The translations under genes were made by a program, and so were the position numbers. DNA of 64,000 nucleotides from Humulus lupulus (Eukaryota > Streptophyta > Magnoliopsida > Rosales > Cannabaceae), in the NCBI RefSeq assembly GCF_963169125.1, contig NC_084795.1, forward strand, positions 193,600,214-193,664,213, written 5' to 3'. Under the pieces are notes generated by a model that was given only the letters and a program-made list of their open reading frames with translations, had not been told where the DNA came from and did not search any database. Shown piece by piece: positions 1 through 11,870 of the stretch; the first letter of the stretch is position 1, and the number at the start of each line of letters is the position of its first letter.

Positions 1-1799
1 GCGCGTCATCTATTGCACAAGCACCTCCGGAGATGACTACATCAGAGATGAGAAGAACAGTAAGACTTGAGGTTAGACAGATTGAGTGGTGTCAAATCAG
101 AAAGAAATTCAGAAGACAAGGTAAGATTTGATTGGTTACGGACGATGATGGAAATTGTGTGTGTTATGATTAAGTAAAGAGTGATGGAATAAAGGACTTG
201 ATCTATGACGAGGACATGGATTTGTGGGGGTGCATCACGGATTATGCACGCCCAGGCGCATCTGGCGCGAGGTTGGATCGAACTTTACGGGAGACGAAAG
301 TATGAACCTGGTTGATACACTTAGAACGTTAAGTTGACAGTTATGCATATCATAAGGTGCTTGAGTATTGGGTATTAGTAAGAAATATAGCGTTGAGACA
401 CAGAGATGGTGAAAAGTAAGGGACAGATGATCAGTGTTTGAAATCCTCGATTGAGCGAGGGGAGTTATAATTGGAGACGGAACTCCTAGCTGTGAGGCAT
501 GTGTCAGTCAGGGGATAGCGCCATAGACTGTAATAGAGTGGACAAGGCGACGACTGAGATTGGCGTAACGCTAGTAGGTATGATTAGCTGGTGAGTGTCA
601 ATGATCTATGGAATTCAAAGTGTTGGCTTGAGTTGAAGCAGGGAAGGACCTGCTAAAGTAGTACAAGTTGGGATACCAGGAATGGATGAAGGATCCAATT
701 AGATTTGGTTTATGAACGAGAATTCTGAATGGACATCATTCCACTTCCTAGGGTACGTCGTACCGGGAAGGACGAGCGGGTGACAGAGTCTAGTGTTTTT
801 CCTTTGGACCCCGAAGGGTTAGGTGATGTGGTGGCGTATCGCGGGAATAGACCACATTAGACCTTAAGTAAGGTATCCACATAAGAAAAGTTTTAACTCA
901 GTTGATCGAGTTAGTGTAGTTGGGTCAAGTGAACTAGTTTCGGGATGGAACGTCGATGATATTGAATGGAGACCCTATAGTATTTTAAATTTTTGGAATG
1001 GATTTAGTGAACGAAAAGAACAGAGTGGGAACCTGGAATTATCAATTGATTGCAAGTGAAATGTCAGTCTGAAAGTTGATCAGATATCTTAAGGGATTGA
1101 GCGCTGGGTAGGCGAATACTTGAGGTATTAAGGGAAGTGTAATCCCTGATGAGTTAGTCGTGGTAGCAGTTGCTGGTGTCTGGTTAATGAAACGCGACAT
1201 AGGACATGGTAAAAGGTGAAGGATAGTGGATACTACTATTTGACAATGGCTCAGAGAGGAAGCCAGAGAGGCTGTTGGAATTCTTAAGGCAGGAGTGTCT
1301 GCCTATCTGCAAGAATAAAGAGCTTGTGAATTGTTAAATTATGAGGAAATAAAGCTCCGGAAGGAAAGAGTTGCATCTCTGCGTAATAACAGATGAGGAT
1401 CCGTAAGGTGTTCAGAGAAAGAAGGGAGAGTTCGAACTCTTGATTCAACATAAAAATTTCGAAGTTGTATTAAGTGTTAGGCCAGCGGGGCCTACAAGCT
1501 GATCCCACCTAGTAGAGGTGATGACGTTTGAGGATCTCTGGAATCAGGAATAAGACAATGAATTGGTCATTGTAATCTATGCAGACCCTGGGCTTCGGCA
1601 GGGTTGCGGTGTTAAAGAGGGGTTATCGAGAGTAAGGCTATTAGACGAGATCTTGCGAGCCAAGATTGTTCTCCTGAAAGAGCGTTGGTGGGAACTAAAG
1701 TAAGGCGATGGACCTTGGAGATTATGGTCAGATTGCGGGTTGCTGACTGATGTGTTTGGGTAAATTTCGAGGACGAAATTTTTATGAGGAGGGGATAGT
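1..1799 (+). mobile_element. Degenerate internal 3' end of a Tekay-like Ty3-gypsy element (element J)
   Basis: No long reading frame survives in this stretch on either strand. It is assigned by what follows it. Just before the LTR there is the short string TTTCGAGGACGAAATTT (about 1766-1782), which also occurs beside the LTR of element C at 16055-16075 on the other strand. Next comes a purine-rich tract, GAGGAGGGGATAG, at about 1786-1798, the expected polypurine primer site. The region is therefore the tail of a chromovirus polyprotein and its 3' untranslated part, heavily mutated. The 5' part of the element lies outside the window. I could not align individual protein domains by eye, so the coding assignment is inference from position. 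Confidence 0.55.
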
Positions 1800-2849
1800 T
1801 GTAACGACCCAAATTCGCTATTAAGGCTTAAGGGCCTTGATTAGTGTGCCCGGAGGGCAAGTTGGGATTTATGTGTGATTTTATGAATTTAATGCATGGT
1901 TATGGTTTAAAGCATGTTATTTGGCTATTTGTTTAACTGAGATGCATGGCTATGTTTACTAGTATGCATGTAGGCCCGGATCGTGTTAGAAGGGCGTAAT
2001 TGTAATTTTGGCCATGTTGGGCATAACTGTATTGATATGTGATAATTGTATTCTGTGAATTGTACCACGTGAGTGTGGTTTTATTGTTGTGATGCACGTG
2101 CCGAGACGGTCCTAGAGAGCAAATTAACTTAAGAGTCACAACGGGATTTTGTACCCGGCTCGGGAAGAGCCTAGGGGTACCTCGGGAATTTTATGGCTAA
2201 GTTGAGATTTAGCGGGTAACGGTTATTGGTGATTGAGTAACCTGGGTAACCATTAGTTACTGCTGTGAGTAACAAATTTAGTTGGAAAATGGTAGAATTG
2301 AAATATTAGTGAAAGGACTAGAGTGCCCTTGAGGACTTAGTTGGGAAAGGATTATTTGGAGGGGTAGCATGGTCATTTGGCAAGGGTAATATACAATTTT
2401 CAGCTGGGTTTTAGTGGGTCACGGTTTGGGTATTTAGGGTCATTTGATGCCTTGATAAAATTGGAAGAGAAGAAGAAGAAAGGAGAAGAGGTGTAGATGG
2501 GGCTGAAGTTTTGAGACCTAAGAGGAGGATCAAGGGAGCTTTTTAAGTGGATTCTCCATTTGAGGTAAGGATCTTGTGCACATCTAAGTTTTGATTTCTG
2601 TTTTGATTTGTAAAATCTAGAGCTTGAGTTAGTGTGTTTGAGTTTTTGGTTTGAGTTGCTGAAAATAGGAATCAAAGGGTGGATTGTTGGATATGTTTGT
2701 GTGTTGAGCTTGAATCTAGTGTTTATGGGTTACTAGATGGTCTATGTGGGGTTTTGATTTGGTTTTGGGGCTTGGGTACCTGCTTGGGATGATTTGGAGT
2801 GGAGTTAGCTCGGGGAAAACGTAGGGAAAAACCCAGAAATCTGGGTTTC

Positions 2850-2990
2850 GCGTAGGAGCGCCGCGGCCCTGTTCTTGGGCGCCGCGGCGCAAGGCTATTT
2901 CTGGGCAGGGGGAGGCTTCTGACTTGCTGGGCGCCGCGGCCCTATTGGGCAGGGCGCCGCGGCCCTCTTAGGTAGCGCCGCGGCGCTAGG
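2850..2990 (+). repeat. Cluster of GCGCCGCGG palindromes within the LTR
   Basis: Five or six copies of a GCGCCGCGGC-type palindrome occur within 140 bp, separated by 15-40 bp spacers. The rest of the LTR is moderately AT-rich. The LTR at 13676-16040 has the same motif on the opposite strand near 14755-14860, so the cluster is a family feature and not a local accident. CpG-rich palindromes of this kind could be protein-binding sites or methylation targets; that is inference. Confidence 0.6.
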
Positions 2991-3400
2991 CCATTTTCAG
3001 GACTTGAAAGTTTTCATTTTTGAGCTTTTGCTCCGGGGGTTCTGGGGATGTTTCCGATGATTTGTTTTAGGAGTTTGGGAGTCCCGAGAGTGTGGGATTG
3101 GTCCCGAGAAGCGGCTTTTGATTTGATTAGTGTTGAGGGTATTTCTTGTGTGTTGTGACTAGGTTATTGGAGAGGCTCGTGCTAGTGGACCGTGCTCGCG
3201 GCTTTAGTGCATCAGGAGGCTCGGAATACAGGTAAGAAAACCGTAACAACCGAGAATAGGGCATGGCCCCACTGTGTGATTGTAGGGCATGGCCCCAGAT
3301 TGTATTATGTGCAAATGTTTAACCTTAAGTGAATCATGATGTGTGTGAATGATTATTTCGAACGTACTATATGTGTAATTATGATGAAATGAACGGCAAG

Positions 3401-3464
3401 GGCCGAGTACGGCGTAGGCCGGGGCGGCCGTGGGCCGAGTACGGCGTAGGCCGGGGCGGCCGTG
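3401..3464 (+). repeat. Two perfect 32-bp tandem repeats in the LTR
   Basis: The unit begins GGCCGAGTACGGCG and is repeated once without a mismatch, at 3401-3432 and 3433-3464, followed by a partial third start. The corresponding part of the LTR at 13676-16040 carries shorter related repeats around CCGTTCTCGGCC near 14300-14345, so copy number varies within the family. Confidence 0.8.
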
Positions 3465-4120
3465 GGCCGAAAGTAACACCTAGCACATGGGATGCTATAG
3501 TCAGGGCGGGGCCCGGTGGATACATGTGTTATGCTATATTCAGGGTGGGACCCAAGGGATACATGAGTTATCCTCGCGGTGAGAACCGATACCCCAGGGC
3601 TTTGGTAAGGTCTCTGGGGCGGCATGGCCGTGTTTGCTTAGTCTAATGGTTGACTTGTTTATTTGAGGATTATCTGTTATGATAAACTGTATACATTGCA
3701 TATGTTATATTCTGCATGAGTTTTCTTGCTGGGCTTCGGCTCACGGGTGCTCTGTGTTGCAGGTAGGGCAATGACTGAGTCAACCAACCATGAGTACGGA
3801 GAGCGTGAAGCGACGCGTACATGTTTGGCCTGGCCGACTGCTTTGGTTGGGGGTTTATTTGAAATTGGTTGTAATAATCTAGGATTTTATAACTGATCAA
3901 CTGTAAACTTATTTCAAGATGTAAATAGTTTTCAAACCTTATTTTTGGGATCCCAATTGTTTAATACTAGAAGTTTTTATTGAGTCAACGCATTTTCAAA
4001 GATTACAGCCTTAACTTTTATTAGTCACACATTTGCTTCAAAACCTCGGTTAGCGAGTTCATTGCACTGTTATGTCTTAAAACTCACTTAGTAACGGCTC
4101 TAAGGAAGTAGGGCGTTACA

Positions 4121-5611
4121 CAGCGCTTAAATCCTCCTTTAGATATCACCCAATGTGTAAAAGTCTCAAGCTTATTAATCTGTGCTTTGCGGATGATTTG
4201 CTCTTATTTTGTAAGGGTTCTATCTCAGCTGTAAGAAGTATTAAGGAGGTTCTTGAGGAATTTTCAGCTGCTACTGGGCTTTCAATCAACTTAGGTAAAT
4301 CTCATATTTTTTTTGGAGGAGTCAATAGCAATGAAAGAACTCAGATAGCTCAAGAAATTAATCTGTCTGAAGGTACTTTTCCTCTTAAGTACCTAGGGGT
4401 GCCCATGAGACCTACTAAATGGAGACATGAAGATTGTGAGATAATTCTTCAGAAATTTCGATTGAAACTTCAGAATTGGACGAGTAGACATCTCTCATTT
4501 GCTGTCCGTATCCAACTTATTCATTCAGTTCTGCTTGGGCTTCGAAACTACTGGATGACCATATTTGTTTTGCCTCAAAGTACTATCAAGGAAATAGAAA
4601 AGCTTTGTAGGAGTTTTCTGTGGGGCTCTTCTGGACATAGGAGCAAGCTGCATGTCCCCTCTTGGCAGAAGGTTTGCCTCCCCAAAGCCTATGGTGGTCT
4701 GGGATTCAAAGATGGAGCTAGTTGGAATCAGGCTGTGTTTAGCTAAGTATGTATGGGCTATTTCTGCAAAACCAGATCTGTTATGGGTTAAATGGATTAA
4801 TTCCATTTATCTGAAAGGAGTCAATATCTGGAACTATGAACTGAAGGCAGATTGTAGGTGGTATTGGAGGAAGCTCTGCCATCTCAAAGATCGATTTAGC
4901 CCTGTTGCTATACTCACTGCTAGTGCGCAAGGGAAATTCTAGTCTTCAAAATTATATAACAGCCTTTTAGAGCAGCAAAGGGTTGATTATTACCAGGCTG
5001 TTTGGAGTAAACTAATCCTTCCTAAACACAGATTTATGCTATGGCAGGTGGTCAATTCTCAACTTTTAACTAGAGATAATCTCAGTAGACTTCATGTTCC
5101 TGTGAACACATTGGTCTGTTATGTTTGTGAGAGGTATCCCAAGAGTCATACTCATCTATTTTTTTACTGCACTCTCTCTAAACAGTTTGTTAGAAGCATC
5201 TTTGACTGGTTGGGGTTCGAAGCTTGGCCTACTGATTTTAAAAGCTGGATTGTTTGGCTGGCTAAAGCTCGGATTGGAGTAATGGATGTTATATTGAATA
5301 TGGTTGTAGCAGCTGTTATATACAACATCTGGCGGAATAGAAACAGGTGTTTTCATGATGGTTACTCTTTGACTATTTTGAAGCTAGTACAGGAAGTTAA
5401 ATACATAATTAAATATAGGTTTTACATAGTTACCAATAGTAAGATTTCTGTCAAAGATCAAGTGTACATTCGGAACCTTCAATGTAATTAGTTGAGTGTC
5501 TTATCTGGTTTGTTGCTGGCAGGTTTGCCTATTTGTTTTTTAGTCTTTGACTCTCATTTGTATTGTTCAATTGTTCAATGAAGTTCATTTTCTTCTTGAT
5601 AAAAAAAAAAC
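4121..5611 (+). mobile_element. 3' part of an L1-type LINE with poly(A) end
   Basis: This non-LTR retrotransposon fragment starts abruptly at the LTR border of element J. It contains the second half of ORF2 and ends in a run of ten A at about 5601-5610 after a short 3' UTR, as expected for target-primed reverse transcription. The 5' end (ORF1, endonuclease and the first half of the reverse transcriptase) is missing. The target-site duplication cannot be checked because the left end is absent. Confidence 0.85.
4153..5491 (+). pseudogene. LINE ORF2 remnant: reverse transcriptase C-terminal half and zf-RVT domain
   Basis: The reading frame begins inside the reverse transcriptase. FADD, the catalytic core motif, is at 4186-4197, followed by the thumb-like segment typical of plant L1 elements with KYLGVP near 4390. 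A stop at 4743-4745 and a frame change follow; the protein continues in another frame from about 4740, with a further stop at 4940-4942. From 5036 to 5491 there is the zinc-binding reverse transcriptase domain (zf-RVT), with paired Cys and His residues (CYVCE then HTHLFFYC). The frame breaks mean no functional protein. No ATG in this fragment is a genuine start. Confidence 0.88.
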
Positions 5612-6861
5612 TACAAATATCAAATAACGTGTAAATAATAAGGGTAAAAAGTCTTTTTAAAAATAACTTTGACAATAAATAAAATCAAATTGATTAATAT
5701 AATTATAATTATTGTTTTGATAAATAATGAATTCAATATTTTATATTTAGAAATAAAATTTTAATTTTATAATTAAAAATAGGATTTTATATATTAACAA
5801 CCTGATTAAACTTTCAATAGAAGGTTACTAAAAATGTAACAACCACCAAGATGTAACCAATATAAATATATATTTTTAAATTAAAAATAGAATTAATTAC
5901 TAAATATAGTTTTTTCATATATATATATATATAGTTTTATTACAAAATATTGGTCGTATAATAAATTAATTAAGATAATTTGGTCACAAAAATATATTTT
6001 AAAATAAAAAATTATAATTTGTTATATTAAAACTAACATTAAAAAATAATTGTAATTTGATAAAAAAAAATATTCATTTATAAGAGTAAATGCAATTTGG
6101 TCAAAATAATATAAATTGTCCATTCTATAACAAATATAATAATCTTCATCCAATTACTAATTTCATAGTCTCTAACAAATAAAAGAAGGGAAATTTCATT
6201 CTTATTACCATTCTTTTCTATATTTGTTTTGCAACGAATGGGCTTCCCGGATAGAAGTAGTATGTTCCTAATGTGTCTTTGAATATGGTGAGCATCTGGC
6301 ATGCTTTGTCTAATTTTTCTAGAATTAGAAATGTTGAAAACTGTTTCTCATATTTTCATTAATTTTGTTAAAAATCATATTTACTTAAAACTGTATAAAA
6401 AAATTCAGATTTTTGAAAAGCTCATTGAATATTTTATAATTAAGGGTACAATTTATAGTAAAACAAAAATGAAAAGTATAAATGCAATAATTTTACCATA
6501 TGTAGCATTAGTTGAACCAAAGAATAGCAAATTCATAACAGGAGTTGTGAACACTTGAAGAGAAAGACAAAAATCAAATGTTGAAATCATAGAAGTGAGA
6601 GATAACACAACTATTTGTGATTTAAATATTTATTTTACATTCAAAGGATACTCTTTCATTATTTTTTTAAATAAAAAAGAACAGAAAACAGCTTAAACGA
6701 GTTCAAGTGGTTAAGAGAGCAAACTTTGAATGATGAGGGGATCTATTCCTCACAAGTTATCGAGATATAGAGAGAAAAAAATTAAAATAAAACAAAAACA
6801 TTCACCAAATGACTTCTATCAAAGTAATAAAAATCTAACCCTATGCTGAATACTAGTTTTC
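5612..6861. other. AT-rich intergenic DNA, no gene recognised
   Basis: The stretch is very rich in A and T, with homopolymer runs and an (AT)n tract at about 5918-5934. Short open frames exist on both strands, for example 6301-6558 plus and 6078-6302 minus, but their composition follows the AT bias and I see no domain. It separates the LINE end from the stop codon of the strictosidine-synthase-like gene and must contain that gene's 3' UTR on its right edge. Confidence 0.6.
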
Positions 6862-9765
6862 CTAATGCAAGTTATAAATGCCAATAAAAGGCATAAGGAC
6901 TGACCCAATCCATAGCTTTCCATTATTTTCCTCCACTTCACTAATGAATTTCAGACTTTTTCCTTCACAATCTTCTAAAACCTCCAAAATTCTTCCATCT
7001 TCACCCAACTTGATAGCAGTGGCATGAGCTTTTCCTCCTACCAAAATATAATGCAACTGCTTAAAGCTTAAAGGAAGCTTTAGCAAAGTGGTTCCGGCCC
7101 AAGGTTTAGAAACAACCAAGTTTGATATAACTCCCTTTTTAGAATGTAAGGCAACCCAAAACTCTTCTTTTTGGTTCCTTCTTATGTTATCTGGAAATCC
7201 AGGGAGCTCAGCAAAAACATCAACATTGCCAGCATTTGGGCCATGGAGCCATAGCCTAAGGACCCTGCTCTTTGTTGTTTCAGCAACTAGAAGAAAAGAG
7301 CGGTCTTTGCTCAAAGCTACACCATTCGCGAAAGCAATGTCTTTTAGTAAGACTGTTACCTCTTTGCTTGAAATGTTGTATTTTAGTAGTCTTCCTGTTC
7401 TGTCTCCACTAAGAGCAGCTGACATAAACTGCCTGCAAAAAAATACATATTAAATATATTAACTAGCAAATATTAGCTCATCCAGAAGAGTTGAAACATT
7501 AAACAAGAAGTAATAAAGAATAGAACTAAAGTTACAACAAACGAACACCACTTAGTATTTAGCATTTGACAATAAGGAGTACAAAGAGATGAGGCCATCA
7601 GTATACTCTAAAGAATCAATATACTTTTAAATGAATGAAACCAATTTAAAGTTTCTGTAAAAGAAAGAATGTCAATTATATAATAAATGAATTAGTTACC
7701 TTCTGTAGAAGGTTGTACTTGAATCGGTGAAGTAAATGAGATCCTTATCCTCATCAATGTCCATATCATTAGTGAAAAGAAGAGGATGACCTTCAACATG
7801 AGTAAGCAAAGGAGAAGCCAAACCTCCATTTGGGCCGACCACTCGAAGCCCAAAATAAGCATCTGCAATGTACAGATCCCCTGTTTTCTTATGGAATCTT
7901 AGTCCTAAAGGCCTCCCACATACGTGCTCCATTTCTGGTGCAAATGGTCGTACACACTTCTCCCTTCATCATTTTCAAAACCACAAATTTTTCACTTATT
8001 TTGTCAAATTAATTTATTACATATATATACCTATTCAACTTAATTTATTTAAAATATACTAATTTTAAAATATTAGTGATAATAATAAAAATAAACAATA
8101 TTTCAATAATTCAAAATATATATTAAATAAATAGAAATAAAAATAAAAATCGATCAACACAACAACAATAATAATATATATATTAAGAAAAATGTAAACA
8201 ATATAGTTTCTAAAATAAATAATAAAAATTATAAACAAAATATTTTCTTTAAAGAATTATTAAATGACAAAAAAATAAATAAACATGTTATATTTCTTCA
8301 ATGCTGGAGCTTCACATTCTTTAGAGTTAAAAAAATATTAACATAATGTAATAGTTTGAAGAAATAAAAAAAAAAAAACAATTAGCCCGCCAGTGTTCTT
8401 GACCACTTTATTCGTTGATCACCGTTTTGTATTTTTTTATTTTAATAAATTTGTAGTTTTATTTTCATACAACTTATAATGTTTTATGTAGTACAAAATT
8501 AATCATTAACACAAAAAATAAGGGAAAAAAATAGTTTTTCTCACCACATAGGCACATACATTTTATAATACTAAGAATAATCTAATGACATTCCCAAAGA
8601 TAGAATGCAGAGATTTCTATTTAAAAAAATTAATCACATATACAAATTACTTTTTAATTATCATAAAAATAAGATAATTAAAATAAGTAATATTGGGATT
8701 AAAAAATTTATGATCACATTGGAAAAAAAAAGCCACCAAGACAATAAATTTGGTAAATTATCATTATTCAATTTACATATTGAAAATATGATAGAAATCA
8801 ATAAAATATCATAAAATAAATAAATACAAACAAATAGATAACTATCTTGATAAGGAATTTAAATTTAAATTTAAATTCAAATAAATAGATAATATATAGG
8901 AGGAATAAATTAAAAAAATGATAAATTCAATATTCTCAAATATTATTATTATTATTATATATAGTTTCAATTCAAATATTATTATTATTATCGACAATTA
9001 TGAGTATTATATTCTTATTCTATGATCCCTTCATACTCGACATACAATAATGTATTAATGTATATATTTTTGAGGTTAGGTAACCCTGTGAAGAATGGTA
9101 AAGCTCATAACTTTTCACATGAATCAATAACCATAACCTTGGATTTTAATTGGGAAAAAAATCAAAAGATTCTATCTATTTTCTCATGTTTTGATTGAAT
9201 CAATAAATTAAGAATTCTTCACCTAGATTCAAAATTTACAACAATTATAAATATCTAAAAACAATTAAAAGTGGAAAACATTTTCCACCATCTTTTACCT
9301 TCTATTTTTTCGGTCCAAACAAGGCCTAAAACGCTGGACAAATTTCATGCAAAAAGAAAAGTCGAGTTTTAAATTCGTGAAAATTTTAAAACTTTTGTTT
9401 TTAAAAACTACTTTTAAAGTATAAAGTATAATAATAATAATAATAAATAAACCAAATTAAATATGATCTTACCTCTGAGAAGAGGTGATAGCAAACTCTG
9501 ACCAACCAAGGCCGTCTTCTTCCCACCTGAGGATCCGGCCATCGGCGACTCCAGCGTACGGACCCCGTCCGCTAGGGTCGAAAGCGAGGCTCTCGGGGCC
9601 CAGTGCTGCGGTGACATTGATTATCTGAGCCGAGTGGAGGACATCGCGGGACCCGTGTATGGGCGGAGGCGCGTGGAAGTTGATGCGGGAAGGATCTTGG
9701 TAGATGGCCAAGACGAAGGCCAACACGGCTAGACTAGCTGCCCTGAGTAGGAGCCTGGAGCTCAT
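6862..9765 (-). CDS. Strictosidine synthase-like protein (Str_synth beta-propeller family), 3 exons
   Basis: Three exons on the minus strand join in frame: 9765-9473, 7963-7700 and 7432-6862, giving 375 residues. Donors are AG|GTAAG and AG|GTAAC, acceptors AAG|G and TTTGCAG|G, and both junctions have phase 2. Residues 5-22 form a hydrophobic signal anchor. The beta-propeller core carries family motifs: CGRPLGLRF and DLYIADAYFGL in exon 2, FTDSS near 175, GDRTGRLLKY near 195-204, FANGV near 220 and GFPDNIRR near 264. Length matches the usual 370-390 residues. These proteins, also called adipocyte plasma membrane-associated protein-like, usually lie in the secretory system. Most plant members are not true strictosidine synthases, so I do not claim that reaction. 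No frame break is seen. The start is the only ATG before the signal anchor. It is the one ordinary host gene here. Confidence 0.92.
7964..9472 (-). other. Intron 1 of the strictosidine synthase-like gene (1509 bp)
   Basis: Bounded by GTAAG at 9472 and AG at 7965-7964 on the minus strand. It is AT-rich with simple runs, for example TAA repeats near 9430-9448 and ATT repeats near 8940-8990. No coding sequence, transposon end or RNA gene is recognised inside. The second intron (7433-7699, 267 bp) is similar. Confidence 0.85.
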
Positions 9766-9960
9766 GGCTGAAGTGAGTCTGAGTATCGATTGAGCTGTTG
9801 TGTTTGAGTCTAGCGAATCAACAATATCTCTACAGAGTCTGTTTAGTAGTGTTCAGCTTTTGACCTTTTATTGAACACAGCACCCGTCAGTCGGTTTTGG
9901 GCTATAGCCCACCAATATTTCGAATGAGGTGGAAAGCTTTTGGTTTTTTCGAATTATAGA
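9766..9960 (-). promoter_or_regulatory. Probable 5' UTR and proximal promoter of the strictosidine synthase-like gene
   Basis: The 195 bp upstream of the ATG are less AT-rich than the DNA beyond and contain no ATG-led frame of note. I see no strong TATA box; a weak CTATAATT lies near 9944-9951 on the minus strand. The assignment rests on position only. Confidence 0.4.
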
Positions 9961-11442
9961 TATTTCTTTTTAAAAGAAAAAATTAACCAATTTCTTTGTG
10001 TTCTTAAAACAATATCAAAAATATAATTTAAAATTTTTGAATCTGATACTAAAAGTTCAAGTGCATATCCATTTTTAAAAAATCTGATACTAAAATATAC
10101 TTTAATTTTATAATTATAAACTTAATAAAATATGCAAAATATTGTGATACAAAATATCAAACATTTATACGATTTACTACTTTTATTTATAGAATTTATT
10201 AATTATTTTTATTAAATTTATATTAATATCATATGAATTTTAAATAAATATTATATTTTAATTAAATAATTTATTTATTTTTGTTTAAGTTTATGTTTGT
10301 CGTAATTTTTGAATTTTAGAATAACAATAAGAGATAAATATTATAAATAACATTTAAATTTAAGTTTCTTGCTAGTTTTTTTTTTATGAAAAATAGTTTA
10401 TTTGCTAATTGATAATATATTATATTATATGTTTAATATAATATTATTCTAATACACACGTTTAAGTTTAATTAAATTTTATTTAAGTTATAAAATATTT
10501 GATTTTATTATTTTTAAATAATTATCATTATAAAATATCTCAAAAATATCATATTTTAGTTTGTTTATATTTATTTTATTTATTATTTTTAAATATTTAT
10601 CAGTGTAATATATCACAAAAATATTATATTTTAATTTTTTAATTATTTATTTTATTTTATTTAACTTTAAGTAATGTTTAATCTACCTTTAAATATAAGA
10701 ATATTAAGTCAAATATAAAAATATTATGTTAAAATTAATATTAAAAAATTGTTAAAACTAAAAATTTCATCTATACAATTTTTATATAAAAAAAATTTAA
10801 GCAAAATTTTCGGAAAATTTAATGATATGTTAAATTCCTAGAACTATTACTACAACCACAATCTAAAAAAATAAATTTGATTTGACCAATACTCATGGAT
10901 GAGAACTATAAAATATACACATATATGGATAAACCGTGAGCTACAATATATAAATAGGCAACATATAAACTAGAGATACACTTGAAATGATAAATAACAA
11001 GGTGCTAATATTCTAAGAATATAGCCTCGTTGGGAAACAACCTCACGAAGAGTAAAAACAGATTTGACTACAACCTCAGCATCACACCGAATTGTGGAAA
11101 TAGAAAAACCAAGTTATAAAGCCTAAAGTATTGTAACAAAGAGCCAAAACTTTTGCTTCTTTCAGAGTAAAACACTAGTCAACCGTCTAGCCAAGCATGC
11201 TAAGTGATAATCATTAAAAACACGAATAATAACACCAATTACAATCGGTCCATCCTCGATATTTCAAACAACATCCACGTTCATCTCGAGAAATTAAGAA
11301 ATTGAAGCTTACCACCAGTTTATATTCACCAAATATTTGTTCTTATAATAATAGGGGGAGTTCGTGTATTTAGATAATTTTTTTTTTACGACAGTGTATA
11401 TTATTATCATTTAAGACACCTTACAAATTTTCAAAAAATTTC

Positions 11443-11550
11443 GAATAGTTTAGAGTGCCGAAAACAAGGTTGTTGCACTCGTGTCTGTTTTTTGTATGCG
11501 CGTGTAAAATTCAACTGTTTGAACCTTGTTTTCGACATTGTAAACTATTC
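11443..11550. repeat. Imperfect inverted repeat, 29-bp arms, 50-bp loop
   Basis: The left arm 11443-11471 starts GAATAGTTTAGAG and the right arm 11522-11550 is its reverse complement with three mismatches. The loop is 50 bp. Such a hairpin can be a small inverted-repeat transposon end pair, a hairpin RNA source or a remnant of either. No clear flanking target duplication was found, so the class is left open. Confidence 0.7.
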
Positions 11551-11757
11551 ATAAAATTTTATTTTAGTAATTTTATGTAATATATTTTGTAAAAAAGTAA
11601 TATATATTTTTTAATTCATTATTTAAATTAATTTACATTTTGTTATTAATTAAATACAATTTTATTTGACTTTTATAAAATCAAAATTAATTAAAATAAT
11701 TAATGAGTCCTTAAAGAACATGTGCACCAATATGTTAATGTAAAAAAAATTTACCTT

Positions 11758-11870
11758 GAAAAAAAATTAGAGACTTAAATGCTACTATATTAAAATATCA
11801 GAGACTTTTGCCTTAAAAAAAGATTAGGGACTTAAATGCTACTAAATCAAAAGATCAAGGACTTTTGCTG
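11758..11870. repeat. Degenerate tandem pair of about 57 bp
   Basis: Two adjacent copies share AGACTTAAATGCTACTA / GGGACTTAAATGCTACTA and then GACTTTTGC, differing at several sites. Phrases such as GGGACTTAAATGC are common in plant transposon termini, so this may be part of an eroded element, but that is inference. Confidence 0.55.

Larger units (their letters stand above)
1800..4120 (+). repeat. 3' LTR of element J, Tekay-like family 1 (2321 bp)
   Basis: The sequence starts TGTAACGACCC and ends GGGCGTTACA, so it has inverted TGTAAC/GTTACA ends. It follows a polypurine tract directly. The same family recurs complete on the minus strand at 13676-16040 and as a 3' fragment at 45541-46248; all share the terminal motif CTTAGTAACGG near the 3' end. 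Inside are a cluster of GC-rich palindromes (2850-2990), two perfect 32-bp direct repeats (3401-3464) and a splice-acceptor-like TTGCAGGTA (about 3758). The right flank is LINE sequence, so the element landed in a LINE. The duplicate target site on the left lies outside the window. Confidence 0.85.

Noticed and set aside
3204..3646. Overlapping frames of about 90 codons on both strands in the LTR
   Set aside because: They come from GC-rich 32-bp repeats and have no counterpart in the other copy of the LTR.
4525..4806. Minus-strand frame across the LINE
   Set aside because: Shadow of the reverse transcriptase frame on the plus strand.
6301..6558. Open frame of 85 codons on the plus strand near the host gene
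   Set aside because: Composition follows the AT-rich background and no domain or splice pattern is visible. The opposite strand at 6470-6560 has a hydrophobic frame, too short to support.
8605..8814. Open frame of 69 codons inside intron 1
   Set aside because: Rich in Lys, Ile and Asn as expected of AT-rich noncoding DNA, and it lies within a well-defined intron.
6862..9765. True strictosidine synthase of alkaloid synthesis
   Set aside because: Family similarity is clear, but most plant members lack that activity and I cannot verify the catalytic glutamate by eye.
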